Source: Taibaiella sp965229095
GTDB lineage: Bacteria > Bacteroidota > Bacteroidia > Chitinophagales > Chitinophagaceae
Assembly (NCBI GenBank): GCA_965229095.1
Contig: OZ245855.1
Coordinates: forward strand, 2,480,001-2,544,000
Direction of reading: 5' to 3'
Length of the DNA: 64,000 nt
Shown here: piece by piece, positions 57,426 through 64,000 of the stretch
Layout: each line of letters opens with the position of its first letter
Position numbering within the stretch: position 1 is the stretch's first letter
The notes under the pieces: generated by a model
The model's database searches: none
What the model saw: the letters and a program-made list of their open reading frames with translations, nothing else
What the model was told of the DNA's origin: nothing
Program-made: the position numbers and the translations under genes

Positions 57426-59408
57426 CTATCGATCTTTCACCAGCCTGATCGTTTTGGATAGCCGGTCTTCTTTATAGATGCGCAGCAGGTAAATGCCTCT
57501 GGCAATATTACGGTTATCGATCTTTATCGCATTGTTGTTGCCATTGCTGCCTTGCCATAGCTGTCTGCCCGATATATCGCAAAGGACAATCCTGCATTGT
57601 TGCGGCATACCTTCCAGCATCCAGTAGCTGGCAGCCGGGTTGGGATAGAGGAGGAACAAGGTCGTGTCGAATCCCTCAATAGACAGTAAGGAAAAGTCGC
57701 GCCGGATACTATCGGTGCGGTTCATGATATCATTGGCAGGATCGAGTGCAATGCTATCTACCTGCCGGTTCCAGCTAACAGCAAATACTTCCGTAGCGGC
57801 CGTGTTATTGACGCGCACTACGGTATCGCCTCCTTGCCCGTATAGCTTTATTTCGAGCGGTGTCTGGAAGAAAGCGACAGAAGATGGGTTAGCATTCCTT
57901 TGCGCCAGCCGTACAATCACCTGGTTCCCGACCTGGTTCCAGGCTGCATTATAAACAGGGAAGCCTTCCTGGTATATCCATTGATCAAAAAAGACATCCA
58001 GGTTGTGGCCCAATCCCGCTGCAGCTACCGCCTTAAACTGTTCGGTGCTGGCTGTACCGCCGCCAAATAACTGCTGGTAGTTCCGGAGCATGGCAAAGAA
58101 TTGTGCATCGTTATTATACAGGAACCTTAAGGTATGGATAACAGCCGCTCCTTTGGAATAGCTTAACCGGGAGCTGAAGATGCGGCCTACATTTACCGTA
58201 TCGGTACAGTAAACAGAACCCGTTGAATCGGCCATTACCTGGTTATGCATATTTTGCATGGAAGCAGCCGCTGCTGCATCACCCTGGGAGTAGGCCTTAA
58301 ACAAGTAATCGAGATAAGTAGCAAAGCCTTCGTTCAGCCATATATCCGACCAGGAAGCGCAGGTCACATGATCGCCGAACCATTGATGCCCCAGCTCATG
58401 CGCCACCAGCGAAGGCCCGAAGTTATTGAGCGTGGTCATGGTTTGGTGCTCCATACCGCCGCCCAAAGGCGTAATGCAATGCCCGTACTTCTCTTTCCAG
58501 AAGGGGTATCTTCCGAATAATCCCGAAAAATAATTGATCATCAAAGCCGTCGAATCGATGGCGTTTTTATAAAAAGGCAAAGCCCCGGGATCGTCGTACA
58601 CATAGTTCTGCACCAGCATGGAATCGATGCTGCCATCGAAGTGCATGTAGAAAGAGTAATCGACATAAGGACCTGCGGCAACGGAGATCAAGTAATAGTC
58701 GATAATGTTCCGGTTTTTCCATTCGTAGCGGGCAAGACCGCCGGGCATAGGGCTCACTTGTTGCAGGACACCATTGCTGCCGGCTTTTAATACTGCCGGC
58801 ACCGTGATCCATACATCAGAGGAATCGATCTTATCCTGGAGCGATTGCTTACAGGGCCACCAGTCCTTGGCGCCATAAGGCTGGCTCAGGGTGTAGGTGA
58901 CCTGGGCATTCCAGTTACTTGCACTTTGTGTACGGATACCTGTAGTAAAGAACCCGGAACCAAAGCTGGGTTCCCCGTGGTAATAAACGAGCACATTAAA
59001 TACGCTGCCGGAAGCCAGGGCCGATGGCAAAGCTACTTCGCGCACAAAGCCATTAATGCCGACCGGCAATATCAGGCCATTGAACTTCAGGGAATCTATG
59101 GTATAATCTTCCAGCAGTTCAAAAACATAAGTATTCATAGCAGCAGCTGTTACTGTTGCTATCGTGTGTGCAACGCCTACTACATGCGTGCTCTGGTTAT
59201 CGAGGTTCAGCTCCAGCTTCACATAATGTACATCATAATCGTCTTCTCTTATATCGGCTACTGCCGGTTGCAAGAACGTTTCGGACATCGCCGCTTTTAT
59301 CCTGCTGCAATCCAAAGCCGTCACATCGGTTTGCGCCCGGGCAGCAAGGCCCAGGCATAAAGCCATGATCGCTATTGCTGCAGTTCTTAAACGTAGAAAA
59401 GGAAACAT
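57426..59408 (-). CDS. M1 family zinc metallopeptidase (aminopeptidase) with T9SS sorting domain
   Basis: 660 residues. Signal peptide MFPFLRLRTAAIAIMALCLGLAARAQ. The M1 gluzincin signature is complete: the exopeptidase motif as GGGMEHQ (residues 317-322, where GAMEN is usual), HELGHQWFGDH (zinc His337 and His341, catalytic Glu338) and the third ligand Glu360 in WLNEGFATYLDYLF. The last 75 residues are a T9SS type A sorting domain (LYPNPAASYWMLEGM...RGIYLLRIYKEDR). It removes N-terminal residues from peptides outside the cell. The variant GGMEHQ may change the N-terminal recognition. Confidence 0.94.
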   Translation of the reverse strand: MFPFLRLRTAAIAIMALCLGLAARAQTDVTALDCSRIKAAMSETFLQPAVADIREDDYDVHYVKLELNLDNQSTHVVGVAHTIATVTAAAMNTYVFELLEDYTIDSLKFNGLILPVGINGFVREVALPSALASGSVFNVLVYYHGEPSFGSGFFTTGIRTQSASNWNAQVTYTLSQPYGAKDWWPCKQSLQDKIDSSDVWITVPAVLKAGSNGVLQQVSPMPGGLARYEWKNRNIIDYYLISVAAGPYVDYSFYMHFDGSIDSMLVQNYVYDDPGALPFYKNAIDSTALMINYFSGLFGRYPFWKEKYGHCITPLGGGMEHQTMTTLNNFGPSLVAHELGHQWFGDHVTCASWSDIWLNEGFATYLDYLFKAYSQGDAAAAASMQNMHNQVMADSTGSVYCTDTVNVGRIFSSRLSYSKGAAVIHTLRFLYNNDAQFFAMLRNYQQLFGGGTASTEQFKAVAAAGLGHNLDVFFDQWIYQEGFPVYNAAWNQVGNQVIVRLAQRNANPSSVAFFQTPLEIKLYGQGGDTVVRVNNTAATEVFAVSWNRQVDSIALDPANDIMNRTDSIRRDFSLLSIEGFDTTLFLLYPNPAASYWMLEGMPQQCRIVLCDISGRQLWQGSNGNNNAIKIDNRNIARGIYLLRIYKEDRLSKTIRLVKDR

Positions 59409-59431
59409 ACTATAAAGCTATTTATTTTAAT

Positions 59432-59599
59432 CGACTATCTGCAAAAACCTTACATCGCGTCATCTGAAGTCTCCGAAGGAACTGAAGCATCCCGATCGCT
59501 ATAAATACCAGGATACCCAAGATGCTTCTCTTCGCATGCTGCGCAAGCTACGTTCAGCATGACGGGCAAGAGTGATTGTTACCTATATATGGATAGTCA
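59432..59599 (-). repeat. Interspersed MITE/REP-like element, copy C (short form)
   Basis: 168 bp with ends CGACTATCTGCA (59432-59443) and GGATAGTCA (59591-59599), near-identical to the 12-bp terminal repeats of copy A. The interior holds both hairpin arms (AAGTCTCCGAAGGAACTGAAGCAT and AAGATGCTTCTCTTCG...GTTCAGCATGAC, read in pieces) but lacks about 100 bp of the right half found in copies A and B. It lies in the divergent gap between the M1 peptidase and the outer-membrane protein gene. Confidence 0.75.
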
Positions 59600-59670
59600 G
59601 TTTATTGTAATAACACACACTCATTTCCTTGTATGGATTATTTATTCTGAATACTTAAATAAATTGGAAT

Positions 59671-59678
59671 TATTTTTG
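59671..59678 (+). promoter_or_regulatory. -7 box for the outer-membrane protein gene
   Basis: TATTTTTG fits TAnnTTTG exactly, 29 bp upstream of the ATG at 59707; no correctly spaced TTG. Confidence 0.55.
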
Positions 59679-59706
59679 ATGCAATCTAAATCATTCATCT
59701 ATCATT

Positions 59707-60951
59707 ATGACACACCGCTACCTTTTGACAATAATGCTTTTGTTTCTTTCAGCTTGCTTATCGGCCCAATCCAATTTTCGACAGGCCGTTATTATTAAAG
59801 ACGACAATACGGAGCTCAGGGGTTGGATCGATTGCAGGGAATGGGATATGAACCCCAACAGTTTTCATTTCAAGCCGTCTCCTGAAAGTAACTACGTAAC
59901 TTATACCATTCAGGAAGTAAGCTCTTTCGAAATAGAGGGCCTGGCCCGCTTCGAAAGAGCCAGGGTTTCCATAAGCCTGGACACGAGGACTATGATCCAG
60001 GGACTGGCAACAGGACCGGATAAAAGGACCCGGACAGAAACTGTTTTCCTGAAAACTATTGCTTCGGGAAAGGTCATTAACCTCTATGCTTATACCGATG
60101 ATATCAAAACACGGTTTTACGTAAAGGACAATAGCAATGGCATCTTTACAGAACTTATTTACAGGAAGTATTACACCGGCCAGGGACCACAAAGAATTGC
60201 AACGGATAATATGTTCCGCAACCAACTGCAATTAATGGCGTCGAAAGGTGAGGATAGTAAAAGCAGCGGCCTGTTACAGCAGCTTGCCCGGGCTGAATAT
60301 GATGCCAGCTCATTGGCTGCTGTTGCCGACAGGATCAATGGCGTTAAACAGGAAAGAAAGGAAAGGAAGAACCGCGTATATTTCTACGCAGGCATTGGCT
60401 TGTATGCCAGCAAAGGTATTTACGGCAGGAATTACGCCTTTAACGATGCTGCTACCACCAAAACTTCCTATCTGCCCAAAGTATCGGTAGGTGCGGACCT
60501 ATTCAACAATAGCTATACCAAACGTTTTATGTACCGCCTTGACCTCGGCTTTTCTGCCGCGAACCAGGGCATCAGCCGGACAGAAGCCAACGGAAAGGTT
60601 TCCAGTCATAGTTATAAGCAGTATACCGCTACCCTGTCGCCCCAGATTATGTATAACCTTTACAACGGTCAATCGATCCGGGCCAACCTCGGCATTGGCT
60701 TTGGCATCAATCTATCGCTCTATGATAATGATCCCGTGACGATCAACAATTCCTCCTATTCCCGCGACGAAAAAATGAACCTGAACCCCTTATGGCTATC
60801 TGCAGTACTGAGAGCCGGTATTATTGTTACAAACAGGGTGGACATTTACGGCCAGTTTATACCCGGGAGCAATATCAACCAAGGTGGTTCCTTCGTTAAC
60901 CTGCGCAGCAGTGCCTGGCAGGTAGGCGCCAATATCCTGTTCTGGCAATAA
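59707..60951 (+). CDS. Outer-membrane beta-barrel protein
   Basis: 414 residues. Signal peptide MTHRYLLTIMLLFLSACLSAQ; cleavage after SAQ is likelier than lipidation at the Cys, because the C-terminal half is a barrel. The first 210 residues form a soluble beta domain. From residue 225 on there are about eight amphipathic strands (YFYAGIGLYASKG, FMYRLDLGFSAANQG, TATLSPQIMYNLYNGQSIRANLGIGFGINLS, read in pieces, ending in WQVGANILFWQ with the C-terminal aromatic typical of such barrels). It resembles the PorT/OmpA-like beta-barrel families without a named function. Confidence 0.85.
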   Translation: MTHRYLLTIMLLFLSACLSAQSNFRQAVIIKDDNTELRGWIDCREWDMNPNSFHFKPSPESNYVTYTIQEVSSFEIEGLARFERARVSISLDTRTMIQGLATGPDKRTRTETVFLKTIASGKVINLYAYTDDIKTRFYVKDNSNGIFTELIYRKYYTGQGPQRIATDNMFRNQLQLMASKGEDSKSSGLLQQLARAEYDASSLAAVADRINGVKQERKERKNRVYFYAGIGLYASKGIYGRNYAFNDAATTKTSYLPKVSVGADLFNNSYTKRFMYRLDLGFSAANQGISRTEANGKVSSHSYKQYTATLSPQIMYNLYNGQSIRANLGIGFGINLSLYDNDPVTINNSSYSRDEKMNLNPLWLSAVLRAGIIVTNRVDIYGQFIPGSNINQGGSFVNLRSSAWQVGANILFWQ

Positions 60952-61023
60952 ACGGGATGTAGCGTATCTAAGTTTTTTGTGCTAAAGAGGTCACTTTCTG
61001 CCGGCGCAACCGGCAATAATAAA

Positions 61024-61031
61024 TAGCTTTG
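61024..61031 (+). promoter_or_regulatory. -7 box for the SnoaL-like gene
   Basis: TAGCTTTG fits TAnnTTTG exactly, 15 bp before the ATG at 61046, implying a leader of only about ten nucleotides. Confidence 0.5.
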
Positions 61032-61045
61032 CCCAAAATCCGGAA

Positions 61046-61411
61046 ATGAATACAGCTTCACAATACGAAACGATCGCAGGGCAATGGTTTGCCGCCTTCA
61101 ACGATCACGACCTTGAACGGTTACTATCGTTGTATGATGATACAGCCGAACATTACAGTCCTAAGCTAAAGCAAAGGCAGCCGGAAACGCATGGCCTTAT
61201 CAGGGGAAAAGATGCCCTGAGAACGTGGTGGCGCGATGCTTTCGACCGGCTTCCCGACCTGCACTATACCGTCACTTCGCTTACAGCCAATGAAGAAAGG
61301 GTGTTTATGGAATACCTGAGGGAGGTGTCCGGCGAAGAAGCAATGACCGTAGCCGAAGTGCTCGAGATCAAAGAAGGTAAAATTATAGCCTCAAGGGTAT
61401 ATCATGGATAA
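61046..61411 (+). CDS. SnoaL-like / nuclear transport factor 2-like domain protein
   Basis: 121 residues, cytoplasmic. The cone-shaped NTF2-like fold is recognisable: the N-terminal helix SQYETIAGQWFAAFNDHDLERLLSLYDDTAEHY (read in pieces), the R-G-K-D-A-L-R-T-W-W segment and the strands LHYTVTSLTANEERVFMEYLREV and VAEVLEIKEGKIIASRVYHG. Members include polyketide cyclases and limonene epoxide hydrolase; the substrate is unknown here. It lies upstream of the convergent panB gene, with a terminator starting in its stop codon. Confidence 0.87.
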   Translation: MNTASQYETIAGQWFAAFNDHDLERLLSLYDDTAEHYSPKLKQRQPETHGLIRGKDALRTWWRDAFDRLPDLHYTVTSLTANEERVFMEYLREVSGEEAMTVAEVLEIKEGKIIASRVYHG

Positions 61412-61454
61412 CATAAACGATGCCGGTCTGGAAATGACCGGCATCGTTTATGTT
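61410..61454. terminator. Perfect 19-bp bidirectional terminator
   Basis: AACATAAACGATGCCGGTC and GACCGGCATCGTTTATGTT with a 7-nt loop. The stem begins inside the stop codon of the SnoaL-like gene and ends 2 bp before the panB stop. Confidence 0.9.
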
Positions 61455-61456
61455 GC

Positions 61457-62272
61457 TTAATATTGTTCCTGTTCGTTAGGAAAATCTTTGGCTTTAATAT
61501 CAGAGATATATTGCGTGGTTGCGTTTTTAATATCGTTGTACAGATCCAGGTAGCGACGCAGGAACCTTGGTGAAAAATTCTGGGTAATGCCCAGCATATC
61601 GTGCATCACCAATACCTGTCCATCCACATACATGCCCGCACCTATACCGATAACCGGTATCTTCAGCTCTTCCGACACCCTTTTACCCAAAGCAGCGGGT
61701 ATTTTTTCCAGTACCAGGGCAAAGGCGCCTGCCTCCTGCACGGCATGGGCATTTTTGATCAGCAGCTCCGCTTCCGCATCTTCCTTGGCCCTTACACTGT
61801 AAGTACCAAACTGGTAAATAGATTGCGGCGTAAGCCCCAAATGGGCCATAACCGGGATACCTGCCGACACAATACGGGCAATGGATTCGCATACCTCTAT
61901 CCCACCCTCAAGCTTTACTGCATGAGCGCCCGATTCTTTCATGATCCGGATCGAAGAGTTCAACGCTTCTTTGCTGTTGCCCTGGTAAGCACCGAAGGGC
62001 AGGTCGCAGATCACGAAGCAACGTTTGGCGGCCCTTACTACGCTGGACGACAGGAAGATCATCTGGTCGAGCGTGATGGGTAAGGTGGTTTCGTGCCCCG
62101 CAATTACATTTGAAGCGGAATCACCTACCAACAGGATATCGATACCGGCTTCGTCAAATATTTTGGTAAAAGAAAAATCATAAGCGGTGAGCATGGAGAT
62201 CTTTTCGCCCCGCTCTTTCATTTTTTGCAGCGTATGGGTAGTTACGCGCTTTACTTCGCTATGTACCGACAT
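61457..62272 (-). CDS. panB: 3-methyl-2-oxobutanoate hydroxymethyltransferase
   Basis: 271 residues, the usual PanB length. Motifs: the N-terminal KISMLTAYDFSFTKIFDEAGIDILLVGDSASNV (read in pieces), HETTLPITLDQM, DLPFGAYQGNSKEAL, VKLEGG, and the C-terminal PVIGIGAGMYVDGQVLVMHDMLG with the metal-binding Asp and Glu. It makes ketopantoate from 2-ketoisovalerate for pantothenate and CoA synthesis. panC and panD are not in the window. It precedes nothing on the same strand but is upstream-adjacent to the SDR gene by 53 bp. Confidence 0.97.
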   Translation of the reverse strand: MSVHSEVKRVTTHTLQKMKERGEKISMLTAYDFSFTKIFDEAGIDILLVGDSASNVIAGHETTLPITLDQMIFLSSSVVRAAKRCFVICDLPFGAYQGNSKEALNSSIRIMKESGAHAVKLEGGIEVCESIARIVSAGIPVMAHLGLTPQSIYQFGTYSVRAKEDAEAELLIKNAHAVQEAGAFALVLEKIPAALGKRVSEELKIPVIGIGAGMYVDGQVLVMHDMLGITQNFSPRFLRRYLDLYNDIKNATTQYISDIKAKDFPNEQEQY

Positions 62273-62324
62273 AATCGTTATTTTGAGGCTGTAAATGTAC
62301 TTTTTTTCAGGAAGCCTGCAAGTA

Positions 62325-63146
62325 TCAGAGGAAAAGATCCTTTTGCAGCCCGTTGGCGGGGTTTACAGCATAATCGCTAAAATCGGTAATGCCCGATTCC
62401 TGGAGGATCACTTCATCCAGCAACTGCCTTCCGGTAACTTTGCCCGGCCCTTGCTGCAGGATATAATGAACGGCATCGGCCAGGATATCGGTAGTACGGC
62501 TTCGCTGCATCAGGTATTCACCCCCGAGCAGGTTGTTCACCGCTGCCGTCGCTATCGTGGTTACCGGCCATAGGGAATTGGACGAGATGCCATCTTGTTT
62601 AAACTCTTCGGCCCAGCCCATTGCCATCATAGTCATATTGTATTTGCTGAGGGTATAGGCAATATGCGCGCCCAGCCATTTGGGGCTAAGGTCGACCGGT
62701 GGCGACAAGGTAAGGATATGTGCATTCTTCGAACGCAGCAGGTGCGGAATACAATGCTTGGTTACCAGGAAAGTACCCCTTACATTAATATCGTGCATCA
62801 GGTCAAAGCGTTTGCTCTCGGTATCTTCCGTATTGGTAAGGGAAATAGCCGAAGCATTGTTGATTACGCCGTCGATACCGCCAAAAGCGGCCACCGTTTT
62901 GGCCACGGCATCCACGATCATCTCTTCGTTACGGATATCGCATTGTATGGCAAGGGCTTTGCCGCCGGCGCGTTCTATTTCTTCGGCAGCCGAAAAAATG
63001 GTACCACCCAGCTTGGGATTTTCTGCTACCGATTTAGCAGCTATGGCAATATTGGCGCCTTCCGACGCCAGCTTAAGCGCTATGGCTTTACCGATACCAC
63101 GGCTGGCGCCGGTAATAAAAAAGGTTCTGTTCTGGAATAGCGGCAT
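62325..63146 (-). CDS. HSDL2-like short-chain dehydrogenase
   Basis: 273 residues. SDR motifs TGASRGIG, NNAS and the catalytic YTLSKYN, preceded by LTLSPPVDLSPKWLGAHIAY, which is the active-site block of the hydroxysteroid-dehydrogenase-like-2 (HSDL2) group. The AKSVAENPKLGGTIFSAAEEIERAGG stretch (read in pieces) after the second strand is also typical. The substrate is unknown; human HSDL2 is linked to lipid metabolism. It lies 27 bp downstream of the KAS III-like gene on the same strand and is followed by panB, so the three may form an operon. Confidence 0.9.
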   Translation of the reverse strand: MPLFQNRTFFITGASRGIGKAIALKLASEGANIAIAAKSVAENPKLGGTIFSAAEEIERAGGKALAIQCDIRNEEMIVDAVAKTVAAFGGIDGVINNASAISLTNTEDTESKRFDLMHDINVRGTFLVTKHCIPHLLRSKNAHILTLSPPVDLSPKWLGAHIAYTLSKYNMTMMAMGWAEEFKQDGISSNSLWPVTTIATAAVNNLLGGEYLMQRSRTTDILADAVHYILQQGPGKVTGRQLLDEVILQESGITDFSDYAVNPANGLQKDLFL

Positions 63147-63173
63147 ATCGTTGAATTAGGTGGTGAGCAACAA

Positions 63174-64000
63174 TTACATCCTGTAAGTGATGGCATTGAT
63201 GTGCATGCCTGCGCCTACGGAAGCAAAAATGACTACGTCGTTTTCTTTAAGCTCATGGCCTTCGTATTCTCCTTTGCGTACCATATCAAATAAAGTAGGC
63301 ACGGTGGCAACGGAACTGTTGCCCAGGTAATGGATGGTCATGGGCATAATATCTTTGGGCATTTCCGCATCGTATAATTTATAGAAGCGTTCGATGATGG
63401 CATCATCCATTTTGCCGTTGGCCTGGTGTAAAAAAACTTTTTTCACCTCCCCGATAGGGACACCCGATTGATCCAGGCAGTCTTTCATGGCCTGCGGTAC
63501 ATAGCTTAGCGCAAACTCATATATTTTGCGGCCTTTCATCTTAATGAATCGGGTACCGGGCTGGTAGCCTTTCTTGAAGGATTCGCCAAAGTATAAAAAG
63601 TAAGCTTGTTCCAGCGTATGCGACTGGCTCGCCATGCTTAAGATGCCCTTGCCTTCACCCGGAACGCTTTCCAGTATGGTGGCAGCAGCGCCATCTGCAT
63701 AGATCATTGAGTCGCGGTCATGCGGATCGGAGACACGCGATAATGTTTCCCCCCCGATGACCATATATTTTTTAGCGGAGCCACTTTGCAGGAACTGGCT
63801 GGCAATGATGGTGCCCTGTATCCAACCGGGGCAGCCGAACTGTACGTCGAAGGCCACGCAAGAAGGATTCTTGATCTTAAGGTTATGCTTTACCCTTGCG
63901 GCCAGCGAAGGCACCATATCCGATTGGATGCTGCCTGCTTTCACATCGCCGTAATTATGCGCAAAAATAATACCATCCAATGTTTCCGGATCGATGCCCG
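63174..64000 (-). CDS. KAS III (FabH)-like condensing enzyme, 5' end cut by window edge
   Basis: The frame is open to the right edge (reading ...GIDPETLDGIIFAHNYGD); no true start is present, so roughly 85 residues are missing. The triad can be placed: Cys in FDVQFGCPGWIQGT, His in FLHQANGKMD and Asn in HYLGNSSVATVP, as in 3-oxoacyl-ACP synthase III. It differs from the KAS III-like gene at 9467 in every loop, so they are not recent duplicates. It is 27 bp upstream of the HSDL2-like SDR, suggesting a joint role in making a specialised acyl chain (inference). Primer specificity is unknown. Confidence 0.9.
   Translation of the reverse strand, partial: GIDPETLDGIIFAHNYGDVKAGSIQSDMVPSLAARVKHNLKIKNPSCVAFDVQFGCPGWIQGTIIASQFLQSGSAKKYMVIGGETLSRVSDPHDRDSMIYADGAAATILESVPGEGKGILSMASQSHTLEQAYFLYFGESFKKGYQPGTRFIKMKGRKIYEFALSYVPQAMKDCLDQSGVPIGEVKKVFLHQANGKMDDAIIERFYKLYDAEMPKDIMPMTIHYLGNSSVATVPTLFDMVRKGEYEGHELKENDVVIFASVGAGMHINAITYRM

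Noticed and set aside
59707..60951. Lipoprotein reading of the outer-membrane barrel gene (LSAC near the N-terminus)
   Set aside because: The C-terminal half is a beta-barrel ending in an aromatic residue, which is not expected of a lipid-anchored protein; signal peptidase I cleavage after SAQ is more likely.
1..64000. tRNA, rRNA genes, CRISPR arrays, insertion sequences with transposase, prophage
   Set aside because: No cloverleaf-like T-arm (GGTTCRANTCC) pattern, no regularly spaced direct repeats, and no transposase or phage genes were found by reading.

Overview
The window looks like chromosome from a Bacteroidota bacterium, most likely a member of Chitinophagaceae or a close relative (inferred from gene content, not from an rRNA gene, which is absent here). 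Supporting signs are five large secreted proteins ending in type IX secretion (T9SS) sorting domains, one of them a gliding-motility-associated type B tail. There are also many TTG...TAnnTTTG promoters of the Bacteroidetes type, few Shine-Dalgarno-like sites, and the family-typical rsfS-ftsH order.

Layout. 1-13 kb: edge-truncated imidazolonepropionase, a large adhesin-like T9SS protein, a LuxE-like acyl-activating enzyme, a lipoprotein plus a DUF4175 giant, a KAS III-like enzyme, a metal-sensing MerR regulator facing a Cys-rich secreted protein, and a PiuC-like dioxygenase. 12.6-17 kb: regulators with their probable targets (GlxA/AraC regulator with SRPBCC and two DoxX proteins; HxlR with an SDR). 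17-30 kb: housekeeping genes (ftsH, rsfS, birA, gmk, recF, pyruvate dehydrogenase E1 alpha) mixed with membrane, lipoprotein and thioredoxin-like genes. 30.4-34 kb: an accessory block on the minus strand with a Tae4-like peptidoglycan amidase, an overlapping membrane-anchored gene, a 586-residue Ser/Gly-rich protein of unknown family, and two short tandem GG-leader peptides that look like lanthipeptide-type RiPP precursors. 34-52 kb: bestrophin, MFS exporter, topoisomerase IV subunit B, T9SS proteins (including a PNGase F-like one with a LamG insert), a deoxyhypusine-synthase-like enzyme, a fused alpha/beta 2-oxoacid dehydrogenase E1, and groES-groEL. 52-64 kb: DinB-like Tat protein, an operon ending in a trypsin-like T9SS protease, an M1 peptidase, an outer-membrane barrel, panB, and an SDR/KAS III pair cut by the right edge.

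Intergenic DNA carries many strong hairpin terminators. It also holds three copies of one 168-276 bp interspersed element with GACTATCCGCA-type terminal inverted repeats (15.4, 52.8 and 59.4 kb), and a nested multi-hairpin at 53.1-53.25 kb whose two loops carry the same 14-nt motif.

The best candidate for an undescribed system is the 30.5-34 kb block. It combines two leader-conserved, core-divergent Cys/Thr/Ser-rich peptides with no modification enzymes anywhere in the window, next to an amidase, possible immunity gene and possible pore-former operon with its own good promoter. No T6SS genes are present in the window. The functional reading is inference; the peptides, gene overlaps, promoter and terminator are seen directly.
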